DNA of 64,000 nt from Rugosimonospora acidiphila (GTDB lineage: Bacteria; Actinomycetota; Actinomycetes; Mycobacteriales; Micromonosporaceae), in assembly GCF_039543385.1 (NCBI RefSeq), contig NZ_BAABJQ010000010.1, forward strand, positions 1 through 64,000, written 5' to 3'. The notes beneath the pieces were generated by a model. That model ran no database searches. It was not told the DNA's origin and saw only the letters and a list, made by a program, of their open reading frames with translations. Shown one piece after another: positions 49,276-57,265 of this stretch (positions are counted from its first letter, which is position 1; every line of letters starts with the position of its first letter). A program made the position numbers and the translations under genes.

Positions 49276-51804
49276 ATGGCACGCAGCAGGGGCGCACAGC
49301 ACAAGGCCGACCTGTCCGCCTTCGACCAGGCGGGGGCGCGTGTCCTCGACAACCCGTTGGTCACCGAGGTCGAGGACTCCTACCTGGAGTACGCGTTCTC
49401 GGTCATCCACTCGCGGGCGCTGCCGGACGCCAGGGACGGTCTCAAGCCGGTGCACCGGCGGATCCTGTACTCGATGAGCGAGCAGGGCCACCGCCCGGAC
49501 CGCCCGCACGTCAAGTCCGCCCGCGTCGTCGGTGACGTCATGGGTAAGTACCACCCGCACGGCGACAGCGCCATCTACGACGCCATGGTCCGGTTGGCGC
49601 AGGACTTCTCGTTGAACGCGCCGCTGATCGACGGGCACGGCAACTTCGGCTCCCCGGACGACGGCCCGGCCGCCTCCCGGTACACCGAGGCGCGGATGTC
49701 GCGCGAGGCGATGCTGCTGGTCGGCGAGCTGGGCGAGGGTACGGTCGACTTCCGGCCCAACTACGACGGTTCGCTGCCGGAGCCCAGCGTGCTGCCGGCC
49801 GCCTTCCCCAACCTGCTGGTCAACGGCACCTCCGGGATCGCCGTGGGGATGGCGACCAACATGATCCCGCACAACCTCGGCGAGGTGGTCGCGGCGGCGC
49901 GCTGGCTGATCCGGCACCCGACCGCCACCCTGGACAAGCTGATGGAGTTCGTGCCCGGCCCCGACCTGCCCACCGGCGGCCTGCTGCTGGGCCTGGACGA
50001 GGTCCGCAAGGCGTACGAGACCGGCCGGGGCGTGGTGCGGATGCGCGCCCGGGTCGAGATCGGCCCGTTGGAGGGCAGCCGGAACCGGCAGGCCATCACG
50101 GTGACGGAGCTGCCGTACGGGGTCGGCGCCGAGAAGGTCATCGAGGCGGTCTCCGAGGAGGTACGCGGCAAGGCGATCACCTCCGGTCCGCGCAAGGGCC
50201 AGCGCCAGCCCGCGCGGCTGCAGGGCATCGCCGACATCAAGGACCTGACCGACCGGGAGAACGGCACCCGCCTGGTCATCGAGTGCAAGGTCGGGGTGAA
50301 CCCGCAGGCGCTGCTCGCCGACCTGTACCGGATGACGCCGCTGGAGCAGTCGTTCGGCGTCAACAACCTCGTGCTGGTCGACGGGCAGCCGCAGACGCTG
50401 GGCCTCAAGGCGCTGCTGGAGGTGTTCCTGGCGCACCGGTACGACGTGGTGACCCGGCGCAGCTCCCACCGGCGCCAGAAGCGCCAGGAGCGGCTGCACC
50501 TGGTCGACGGCCTGCTCGTCGCGCTGCTCAACATCGACAAGGTGGTGCGGCTGATCCGGGAGAGCGAGACCGCGCAGGCCGCCAAGGACGGCCTCATGAC
50601 GCGGTTCAAGCTCACCGACGTGCAGGCCGCGTACATCCTGGACACGCCGCTGCGGCGGCTGACCAAGTACGACCGGCTGGAGCTGGAGAGCGAGCAGAAC
50701 CGGTTGCGCGAGGAGATCGCGGAGCTGTCGCGGATCCTGGACGACGAGAACGTGCTCAAGAAGGTCGTCTCCGACGAACTGGCGGCGGTGGTCAAGGAGT
50801 TCGCGACCGAACGGCGCACCACGCTCATCGACGGCGACCTCAAGGAGGTCCTCGCCGCGTCGGCGCCGGCCGGCCCGCTGGAGGTCGAGGACGACCCGTG
50901 CCAGGTCATCCTGTCCGCCACCGGTCTGGTCGCCCGCACCGCCGCGGAGTCCGAGGAGGCCCGGGAGGGCCGGCGGCGCAGCGGCCGGATCAAGCACGAC
51001 GCCGTCCGCGCGATGGTCCACGCCACCGCCCGCGGTCAGGTGCTGCTCGTGACGAATACCGGCCGGGCGTTCAAGACCGACGTGCTGCCGCTGCCGGTGC
51101 TGCCGGAGCAGCCGGGCACCGTGTCGGTGCGCGGCGGCATGTCCGCCTCCGAGCTGGTACCGCTGGAGCCGGGGGAGAAGGTGATCGGCCTGGCGCCGCT
51201 CGGCGAGCAGGCCGCCGGGTCGCCGGGCCTGGCCGTGGGCACCCGCCAGGGCGTGGTGAAGGTGTGCGCGCCGGACTGGCCGGTCCGCTCCGACGAGTTC
51301 GAGGTCATCGGCCTGAAGAACGGCGACGAGGTGATCGGCGCCAGTTGGCTCGAGGACGGCAGCGAGACGCTCGCGTTCATGTCCTCGGAGGCGTCGCTGC
51401 TGAGGTTCCCCGCATCGCTGGTCCGCCCGCAGGGGCTCAAGGGTGGCGGCATGGCCGGCATCCACCTCGGCGCGGGCGCGCAGGCGCTGTTCTTCGGCGC
51501 GCTGCGCACCGACGACGGGCAGCACGGCGAGCCGGTGGTGGTCACCTCGACCGGCGCGTCCGTGAAGGTCACCCCGTTCGCGGGGTACCCGGCGAAGGGC
51601 CGCGCCACGGGTGGCGTGCGGGCACACCGTTTCCTGCGCGGAGAGACCGCGCTGGTCCTCGCGTGGATCGGGCCGCGCCCGGCCGGGGCGACCAGCACCG
51701 GTGACCCGGTCGAGCTGCCCGCCGAGGACGCCCGGCGCGACGGCTCCGGCACGCCGCTGGCCGGTCGGCTCGACGTCGTCGGCCACCTGATCGAGCGCGG
51801 CTGA
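49276..51804 (+). CDS. parC: Type IIA topoisomerase subunit A (ParC/GyrA2-like)
   Basis: 842 residues. The catalytic Tyr136 follows Arg135 in AASRYTEARMS. The DNA-gate helix region is HVKSARVVGDVMGKYHPHGDSAIYDAMVRLAQ, where quinolone-resistance changes occur in this family. The C-terminal third is a beta-propeller of six repeats (for example GLVARTAAESEEA, GLAVGTRQGVVKV) with no clear GyrA box. A strong terminator follows. It is the partner of the upstream subunit. Confidence 0.93.
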   Translation: MARSRGAQHKADLSAFDQAGARVLDNPLVTEVEDSYLEYAFSVIHSRALPDARDGLKPVHRRILYSMSEQGHRPDRPHVKSARVVGDVMGKYHPHGDSAIYDAMVRLAQDFSLNAPLIDGHGNFGSPDDGPAASRYTEARMSREAMLLVGELGEGTVDFRPNYDGSLPEPSVLPAAFPNLLVNGTSGIAVGMATNMIPHNLGEVVAAARWLIRHPTATLDKLMEFVPGPDLPTGGLLLGLDEVRKAYETGRGVVRMRARVEIGPLEGSRNRQAITVTELPYGVGAEKVIEAVSEEVRGKAITSGPRKGQRQPARLQGIADIKDLTDRENGTRLVIECKVGVNPQALLADLYRMTPLEQSFGVNNLVLVDGQPQTLGLKALLEVFLAHRYDVVTRRSSHRRQKRQERLHLVDGLLVALLNIDKVVRLIRESETAQAAKDGLMTRFKLTDVQAAYILDTPLRRLTKYDRLELESEQNRLREEIAELSRILDDENVLKKVVSDELAAVVKEFATERRTTLIDGDLKEVLAASAPAGPLEVEDDPCQVILSATGLVARTAAESEEAREGRRRSGRIKHDAVRAMVHATARGQVLLVTNTGRAFKTDVLPLPVLPEQPGTVSVRGGMSASELVPLEPGEKVIGLAPLGEQAAGSPGLAVGTRQGVVKVCAPDWPVRSDEFEVIGLKNGDEVIGASWLEDGSETLAFMSSEASLLRFPASLVRPQGLKGGGMAGIHLGAGAQALFFGALRTDDGQHGEPVVVTSTGASVKVTPFAGYPAKGRATGGVRAHRFLRGETALVLAWIGPRPAGATSTGDPVELPAEDARRDGSGTPLAGRLDVVGHLIERG

Positions 51805-51824
51805 CCCGCGCCCGCCCGACGTGC

Positions 51825-51860
51825 GGCGTCCCCGGCCGGTGGTTCTCGGCCGGGGACGCC
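51825..51860. terminator. Strong hairpin terminator after the topoisomerase operon
   Basis: A perfect 14-bp stem, GGCGTCCCCGGCCG and CGGCCGGGGACGCC, closes an 8-nt loop. It begins 20 nt after the topoisomerase stop and is followed by GTCTGT. It lies between convergent genes and may serve both. Confidence 0.85.
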
Positions 51861-51893
51861 GTCTGTCGTGGGCGGGTTACTGGCGTGGGCGCG

Positions 51894-53279
51894 TCACTTG
51901 TAGGTGATGTCGGACGTCGAGAAGTTGCAGTGTCCGTCACCCATGCCGTCGCCGTTGTACGGCGGCTCGCTGCCCTTGGCCACACCGGTGTACTCGGCGC
52001 AGATGTGGGTGTTCGAGCCGTTGATGAGCGTGATGCGGGTCAGCGTCGCCGTGTCGCCCCAGTTGGTGTTGATGCCGACCACGTACTTGGCGCTGTCCAG
52101 GATGACGTTGTCGACCGTCACGTGGCGCTCGTACGACTTGGTGCAGTTGCCGCAACCCCGGTACAGCTTGCCGATCGACTTGGCGTAGAAGCCGGAGATG
52201 TGCACCGTACCCGAGCCGTTGTGCTGGAACACCTTGTCGTCGGCGTTCATCGCGCCGCCGCCGATGACGTAGGAGTCGCCGTTGGTGGCCAGGAAGGTCG
52301 CCGCGTCCTCGCCGACGTCCTCCCACCACACGTTCTGGATGGTGCAGCGGCCCTCGCAGTGCACGCCGTCACCGGCCGGGGAGCCGATGATGACGTTCTT
52401 GATGGTGGCGCCGTCGGCCAGGTCGAACATCGGGTCCTGGCTCTCGCTCTGGCTGCCGTCGCCCATGCAGCAGTAGCGCTTGAGGCCGCCGTCGAAGGTG
52501 CCGGTCACGCTGACGGTGCCGCTCACCGAGGCGTCACCGGTCTTGGTGGGCCAGGTGGTGCTCGGCGGGTTGCCGGTGGGCGGCGGGCTGGTGGGCGGCG
52601 CCGTCGTCCGGGTGGGCGTCGGGGTCGGTGAGGTGGGCGGCGGCGTGGTTGCCGACGAGTCCACCGTCACGTCGTCGAAGTTGGCCGTGGAGAAGGCCGT
52701 CTGCAGGCCAATCCGGCCGGTGCTGCTCACCGAGCTGCTGCCGGAGCCGATGCTGGCGCCGTTGACCGAACCGCTGATCGATGTGCCGTTGACGGTCAGC
52801 GCCAGCGTGTACCAGGTGCCGGTGGCGACGGTCTGCGACTTGCTGGCCAGCACGGTCACGGCCCCGCTGTTGACCGCCTGCAGCTGCACCAGGTTGCCCG
52901 GCATGAGCGCCAGGCGGTAGAAGCTGGTGGAGCTCTTGGCCCGGGCCAGCAGGCCGGCGAAGCCGCCGGAGCCCAGGCTCAGCGGCTTGACTCTCGCCTG
53001 CACCGTGTAGGTGGTCCAGCCGGTGTCTCCGGCGAACAGGCGCGCGTTGTCGGTGGTGCCCTTGGACTGCTGGACGGCCTTGCTGCCGTCCGTGACGACG
53101 GTCCAGGTGCCGCCGGACTTCGACCAGGCGTTGGTGGTGCCGTCCTCGAAGTTGGCGGTGAAGACTGTGGCGGCGAGCGCCATCTGTGTTATGCCGACCA
53201 TGCCGATGGCCAGCGCGGCGGCGCCGCCCACGGCCAGCAACCTCCACGATCTCCTTCGAGATCGGGTCTGCGATCCCAT
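51894..53279 (-). CDS. Secreted pectate lyase (PL3) with LamG-like module
   Basis: 461 residues. The ATG at 53279 has GGAGG 8 nt upstream and opens a signal peptide (SQTRSRRRSWRLLAVGGAAALAIG...ALAA). Next is a laminin-G/concanavalin-like module (about 38-200) and a Pro/Thr linker (TTPPPTSPTPTPTRT). The catalytic polysaccharide lyase family 3 beta-helix fills the rest (about 250-461), with DPMFDLADGATIKNVIIGSP, GDGVHCEGRCTIQNVWWEDVGEDAATF and the Cys-rich YRGCGNCTKSYERHV. PL3 enzymes cleave polygalacturonate by elimination with Ca2+. It shares its promoter elements with the GH28 gene at 1277. Confidence 0.92.
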   Translation of the reverse strand: MGSQTRSRRRSWRLLAVGGAAALAIGMVGITQMALAATVFTANFEDGTTNAWSKSGGTWTVVTDGSKAVQQSKGTTDNARLFAGDTGWTTYTVQARVKPLSLGSGGFAGLLARAKSSTSFYRLALMPGNLVQLQAVNSGAVTVLASKSQTVATGTWYTLALTVNGTSISGSVNGASIGSGSSSVSSTGRIGLQTAFSTANFDDVTVDSSATTPPPTSPTPTPTRTTAPPTSPPPTGNPPSTTWPTKTGDASVSGTVSVTGTFDGGLKRYCCMGDGSQSESQDPMFDLADGATIKNVIIGSPAGDGVHCEGRCTIQNVWWEDVGEDAATFLATNGDSYVIGGGAMNADDKVFQHNGSGTVHISGFYAKSIGKLYRGCGNCTKSYERHVTVDNVILDSAKYVVGINTNWGDTATLTRITLINGSNTHICAEYTGVAKGSEPPYNGDGMGDGHCNFSTSDITYK

Positions 53280-53375
53280 TCTGGCAACCTCCGGAACTTG
53301 CGCAGGCGCGCTGGTGCACGCGCAGGGGGACGAAATAGCGCCGGCAGGCGGAGCAGCGTGCCGGTCGCTCAAGGT

Positions 53376-53485
53376 GGAAAGCGTTTTTCCCAACCCGGAC
53401 TCACATAGGAAAGCGCATTCCTTGACCCACAAACTCGCATGCACATCAGTGTCAGTCAATAGAATGCGTGTGCAGGTTCGTTGCA
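53376..53485 (-). promoter_or_regulatory. Promoter and operators of the pectate lyase
   Basis: Reading on the minus strand: the 20-nt box TGCAACGAACCTGCACACGC (53485-53466), 6 nt, -35 TTGACT (53459-53454), 17 nt, -10 GAGTTT (53436-53431), then GGAATGCGCTTTCC (53421-53408) at about +4. A second operator-like GGAAAAACGCTTTCC (53390-53376) lies 17 nt further on. The first four elements match the GH28 promoter at 1124-1199 in sequence and spacing. Confidence 0.78.
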
Positions 53486-53606
53486 ACGCGCCCGGCGGGC
53501 GGCGGGCGCCGCCTCCACGACGCATTCCCAGCTACATTTCAGGTGGTACCTTGGTCGATCCCAGGAACGGCCGTCATCCTGGCGCCCACTGGGGCGGGTG
53601 CGATTC

Positions 53607-55211
53607 ATGGGGGGTGCGGTGGACCGGTTGTCGTTGCGGGTCCGACTCGTCGTCGCGGTTCTCGTGCTGGTCGGCTGCGCGCTGGCCATCGTCGGCGTGG
53701 TCACCGTGACCGCGCTGCGCCACTACCTCACCGGTCCCGTCGACGCGCAGCTGCGGGTGGGGGCGAACTACCTCCAGCAGCAGCTGACGGCCAGGGTGGA
53801 CAGGGTGCTGCCGCCCCCGCCTCCTCCCGGGCAGATGGACGTACCCAGCCCGTACGTGCTGGAGTCGTTCACTCCGGACGGCACCCTGATCGACTACCTC
53901 CCGAAGCCGCTGCCCACCGCACATCCCCTGCTGACCCCCGGCGACCTGCGCCACGACGAGCCGTTCACCACGCCGTCCACGAACGGCAACGGCCCGCGGT
54001 GGCGGGTGCTGGTCGTGAACGGCCCGGATGGAGAGCAGGTCACCATCGCGAGCGCCCTGTCCGACGTCGACCGGGTGGCCGACCAATTGGCCCTGATCAT
54101 CGTCCTGGTCGAGGTGGCCACGCTGGTGGCCGTCACGGTACTGGGGGTCTGGCTGGTGCGGGTCAGCCTCCGGCCACTGGAGGAGATCGAGCGCGCCACA
54201 GCGATGATCTCCGCCGGTGACCTGTCCCGGCGGGCGCCGCAGCGGGATCCGCGCACCGAGGTGGGCCGGCTCGGCCAGTCGTTCAACGGCATGATCGAGC
54301 GCATCGAGCGGGCATTCGCGGCCCAGGTGGAGTCCGAGTCGGCGGCACACGCGTCGGAGGCCCGCGCCCGGCGCTCGGAGGACAAGATGCGGGAGTTCGT
54401 CGCGGACGCCTCGCACGAGCTGCGTACCCCGTTGACCACCATCCGCGGCTTCGCCGAGCTGTACCGCCAGGCCACCGCGGCGAGCGAGGCGGCCGGCGCG
54501 CCCGGCGAGGTCGGTCCCGGCGAGGGCGGCCCCGGCGAGGTCGGCCCCGGCGAGATCGAACCCCGGCGGATCGACGACGCGAAGCGGGCGGCCGACGCGC
54601 AGCGCGCGGCCGAGCTGGTGCGGCGCATCGAGGACGAGGCGGCGCGGATGGGCCTGCTGGTGGAGGACCTGCTGCTGCTGGCCCGGCTGGACGAGCAGCG
54701 CCCGCTGGCCGTCGAGCCGGTGGACCTGGGCGTGCTGGTCTATGACGCGCTGGAGTCGGCCAGGGCCACCGGGCCGGGGCGGACGATCGGCATGGAACTG
54801 GGGGCCGGCGGTCCGCTCGTGGTCTCCGGCGACGAGCCGCGGCTGCGTCAGGTGCTGACCAATCTGCTGGGCAACGCGCTCAAGCACACCGGCCCGGAGG
54901 CGAGCGTGACGGTGCGGACGTCGCGGCGGCCGGGGCAGGCGGTGATCGAGGTGGCCGACACCGGCCCCGGGCTGACCCCGGAGCAGGCCCAGCGGGTGTT
55001 CGAGCGCTTCTACCGCGCCGACCGGTCGCGCAACCGGCACGACGGGCCGCCCGGCACCGGGCTCGGGCTGGCGATCGTCGCCGCCATCGTGGCCGCGCAC
55101 GGGGGCACCGTCGAGGTGGACAGCACCCCCGGCGAGGGCACGACCTTCCGGGTCCTGCTGCCGCTGGCCGCGCCCGAGCAGCCGAGCGCGCCCGACGCGC
55201 CGGCCGCCTGA
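53607..55211 (+). CDS. Sensor histidine kinase, orphan
   Basis: About 534 residues. Two membrane helices (about 11-35 and 157-180) flank an extracellular sensor region that contains a proline run (LPPPPPPG). A HAMP domain follows (about 181-235), then HisKA with His270 in ASHELRTPL and the HATPase_c domain (LTNLLGNALKHTG, DTGPGL, FERFYRAD, GTGLGLAIV). Residues about 298-318 are a PGEVG repeat insert between the two dimerisation helices. No response regulator is adjacent. GTG 53619 is an alternative start. It is divergent from the pectate lyase, but shared control is unproven. Confidence 0.88.
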   Translation: MGGAVDRLSLRVRLVVAVLVLVGCALAIVGVVTVTALRHYLTGPVDAQLRVGANYLQQQLTARVDRVLPPPPPPGQMDVPSPYVLESFTPDGTLIDYLPKPLPTAHPLLTPGDLRHDEPFTTPSTNGNGPRWRVLVVNGPDGEQVTIASALSDVDRVADQLALIIVLVEVATLVAVTVLGVWLVRVSLRPLEEIERATAMISAGDLSRRAPQRDPRTEVGRLGQSFNGMIERIERAFAAQVESESAAHASEARARRSEDKMREFVADASHELRTPLTTIRGFAELYRQATAASEAAGAPGEVGPGEGGPGEVGPGEIEPRRIDDAKRAADAQRAAELVRRIEDEAARMGLLVEDLLLLARLDEQRPLAVEPVDLGVLVYDALESARATGPGRTIGMELGAGGPLVVSGDEPRLRQVLTNLLGNALKHTGPEASVTVRTSRRPGQAVIEVADTGPGLTPEQAQRVFERFYRADRSRNRHDGPPGTGLGLAIVAAIVAAHGGTVEVDSTPGEGTTFRVLLPLAAPEQPSAPDAPAA

Positions 55212-55326
55212 CCGTCCCGGACGGGCGGCGCTGGCCAGTCGGGACGGCGCCGTATCCCGGCAAATCGCCGTACAAGTGGCGCCTACGTGCATCCCGTGCG
55301 CTGCGCGTCGTACCGGAAGCAGCGGG

Positions 55327-56604
55327 TCAATCGGCGGCAAGCTGCCGGCGGGCCGCCCGGTACAGCTCGGCCAACTCCGCGTCGATGCGCGCCGAATCGC
55401 CGGCACTGAGCGTCACGGCCGCCGTCCGGGGCGGCCTGGACTCGATCATCCGAGCCCGTAGCCCGGTGGGCGGATGAGTGGCGGACATCGACACCTCGTT
55501 CCGGATCGACAGCTGCCGCATACCGGGCAGGCGCCGGGACGCGCCGGCGCGGCATGCGTCGGCGGAGCGCAGCCAGCCGGCGACCGGATCGCCGCGCCGG
55601 GCGTACCGTCTCACCAGCGGGTACAGCACATCGCGCAGCACCAGGGTGTCGGCCAGCCCGGTGGCGCCTTCGCTGCCCGCGGCGCCGGTCGCCAGTTCGT
55701 CGGCGAGGTACTCGGCGCGCTGCGCGTCGCGTAGGCACGCCCGCACCAGCACGAGGTAGCCGGCGAGAACTGGCTGGCGCAGCACGCCCAGCCCGGTGCG
55801 CACCACCGCCCGCGCGGTCCGGCCGGCCGCGGCACGGCCGCCGGCCGAGGTCAGGGCCCACCGGGGGCGCAGCAGGTCGGCCAGGGCGCCCAGGGTGGTC
55901 AGCGGGATGTGGGTGAGCCGACCGCGGCGGGCGTCCCCGTTGATGAAATGCCCGAGTTCGTGCCCGAGCAGGGCCACCCGCTGCTGCGGCGGCAGGATCG
56001 CCCACATCGCCAGGCCGAGGGTCAGCGACCGGCGCCGGCGCGCCCCGGCCGCGCCGGCCGCGGCGTTGAACCACGGGTCGACCCGTACCACGTGCGGGGC
56101 CGGCGCCCCGATCGCGGCGGCGACCTCGTCGATCAGCCGGAACAGGGTGGGCGCGCGATCGCGCGCGATCCGGTCGGACCGGTCGTCCGGCCGGCCCAGC
56201 TTCGGCCACAGCGCCAGGCCGAGCAGGAGCAGGAGCGCACCCGGGCCGATCCGCCAGCCGGGGAAGCGGTTGCCGATCAGGTAGGCGCCGGCCGCGAGCA
56301 GGCCCACCACCGCGACGAACAGCAGCACGGCGGCGCCGAGCAGGACCAGCCGGGCGCCTCCCCACGCCCTCCGGCGCACCGGGCGCCCGGCCAGCGCGGC
56401 GTACTGGGCGGCGGTCAACCGGTACGCGGTGCGGAACAGCGACCGGTCCAGCCGGCGCCAGCCCACCTCGGGCGCGCGCCGCTCGGGCTCGTACCGGTCG
56501 AGGCCCCACTCGCATTCGGGGCACCAGGGCGCAGCGGCGCGCACCCGGAACAACGCGCGACCGCACCGGGGACAGCGGGCCGATCCCTCGCCCGTCGGGC
56601 TCAC
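55327..56604 (-). CDS. M48-family zinc metalloprotease with N-terminal zinc ribbon
   Basis: 425 residues. A zinc ribbon (CPRCGRALF...CPECEW) occupies about 11-33. Two hydrophobic helices lie at about 85-110 and 119-135. The HExxH motif is GHELGHFINGD (about 214-225), and the third zinc ligand is probably in AEYLADELA (about 296-304). This is the HtpX/STE24-like M48 family, membrane-bound proteases of protein quality control. The GTG start is used. The C-terminus has TGLRARMIESRP, common in such proteins. Confidence 0.85.
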   Translation of the reverse strand: MSPTGEGSARCPRCGRALFRVRAAAPWCPECEWGLDRYEPERRAPEVGWRRLDRSLFRTAYRLTAAQYAALAGRPVRRRAWGGARLVLLGAAVLLFVAVVGLLAAGAYLIGNRFPGWRIGPGALLLLLGLALWPKLGRPDDRSDRIARDRAPTLFRLIDEVAAAIGAPAPHVVRVDPWFNAAAGAAGARRRRSLTLGLAMWAILPPQQRVALLGHELGHFINGDARRGRLTHIPLTTLGALADLLRPRWALTSAGGRAAAGRTARAVVRTGLGVLRQPVLAGYLVLVRACLRDAQRAEYLADELATGAAGSEGATGLADTLVLRDVLYPLVRRYARRGDPVAGWLRSADACRAGASRRLPGMRQLSIRNEVSMSATHPPTGLRARMIESRPPRTAAVTLSAGDSARIDAELAELYRAARRQLAAD

Positions 56605-56688
56605 CGCGAGGAATCGTCCCGCACCGCCGGCCCGCTCACCCGGGCACCGGCGGCTCGCATCCGTTGTGTATCCACTGTAGACAGTCGG

Positions 56689-57063
56689 TCACAACAGATT
56701 CTGGCGCAGCTCGATGAGGTTGCCGGCCGGGTCGCGCAGGCGGGCGATCCGCATGCCCAGCGGCGTGATGTCGACCGGCTCCTGGACCACCTCGACGTTC
56801 CACTCGCGCAGCGCGCGCAGCGCGTCGTGCACGTTCGGCGTGGTGAACAGGAGCATGGGGCGGTCGGCGCCGTGGTACTGGCTCGATTGTCCCTGCGGAG
56901 TGACCAGTTCGACGTTGATTCCCGAGCCGTCGATGAGGCGCGCGAACTCCTCGCCCTCCCGGCCCGACTGCGCCGACAGCCCGATCGCGTCGCGGTAGAA
57001 CCGGAACGAGTCGTCAGATTCGTTGATCAGCAGTCGCATGCCCTGCAGCTTGAGATCGGCCAC
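56689..57063 (-). CDS. VOC/glyoxalase-like protein
   Basis: 124 residues with one beta-alpha-beta-beta-beta VOC fold (glyoxalase/bleomycin resistance/dioxygenase superfamily): MRLLINESDDSFRFYRDAIGL at the start and TPLGMRIARLRDPAGNLIELRQ at the end. The metal ligand Glu is in LIELRQ. The GTG at 57063 or the ATG at 57039 could be the start. No substrate can be inferred. Confidence 0.8.
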   Translation of the reverse strand: MADLKLQGMRLLINESDDSFRFYRDAIGLSAQSGREGEEFARLIDGSGINVELVTPQGQSSQYHGADRPMLLFTTPNVHDALRALREWNVEVVQEPVDITPLGMRIARLRDPAGNLIELRQNLL

Positions 57064-57265
57064 GCCACTCGCCCGTCCTCGATCCGGGCGTTCGACCCAG
57101 GCTCGACCGCCCTGTCCGGAAAGTCCAAAGTTTACCGGTCGCGCCGACCGGGGCGCCGGTCATCGCGCAAACCTGAGGGATGCGGGTGTGGTCACCGGAT
57201 CGGGGCGTTTGGCCACCCACGGCCCGGGTAGCCCCGGTGTTCCAAAGCGGATGGGGGGATGCTCT

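Noticed and set aside
53280..53525. Upstream ATG at 53525 as the pectate lyase start
   Set aside because: It would translate through the promoter and operators; the ATG at 53279 has GGAGG and starts a signal peptide.
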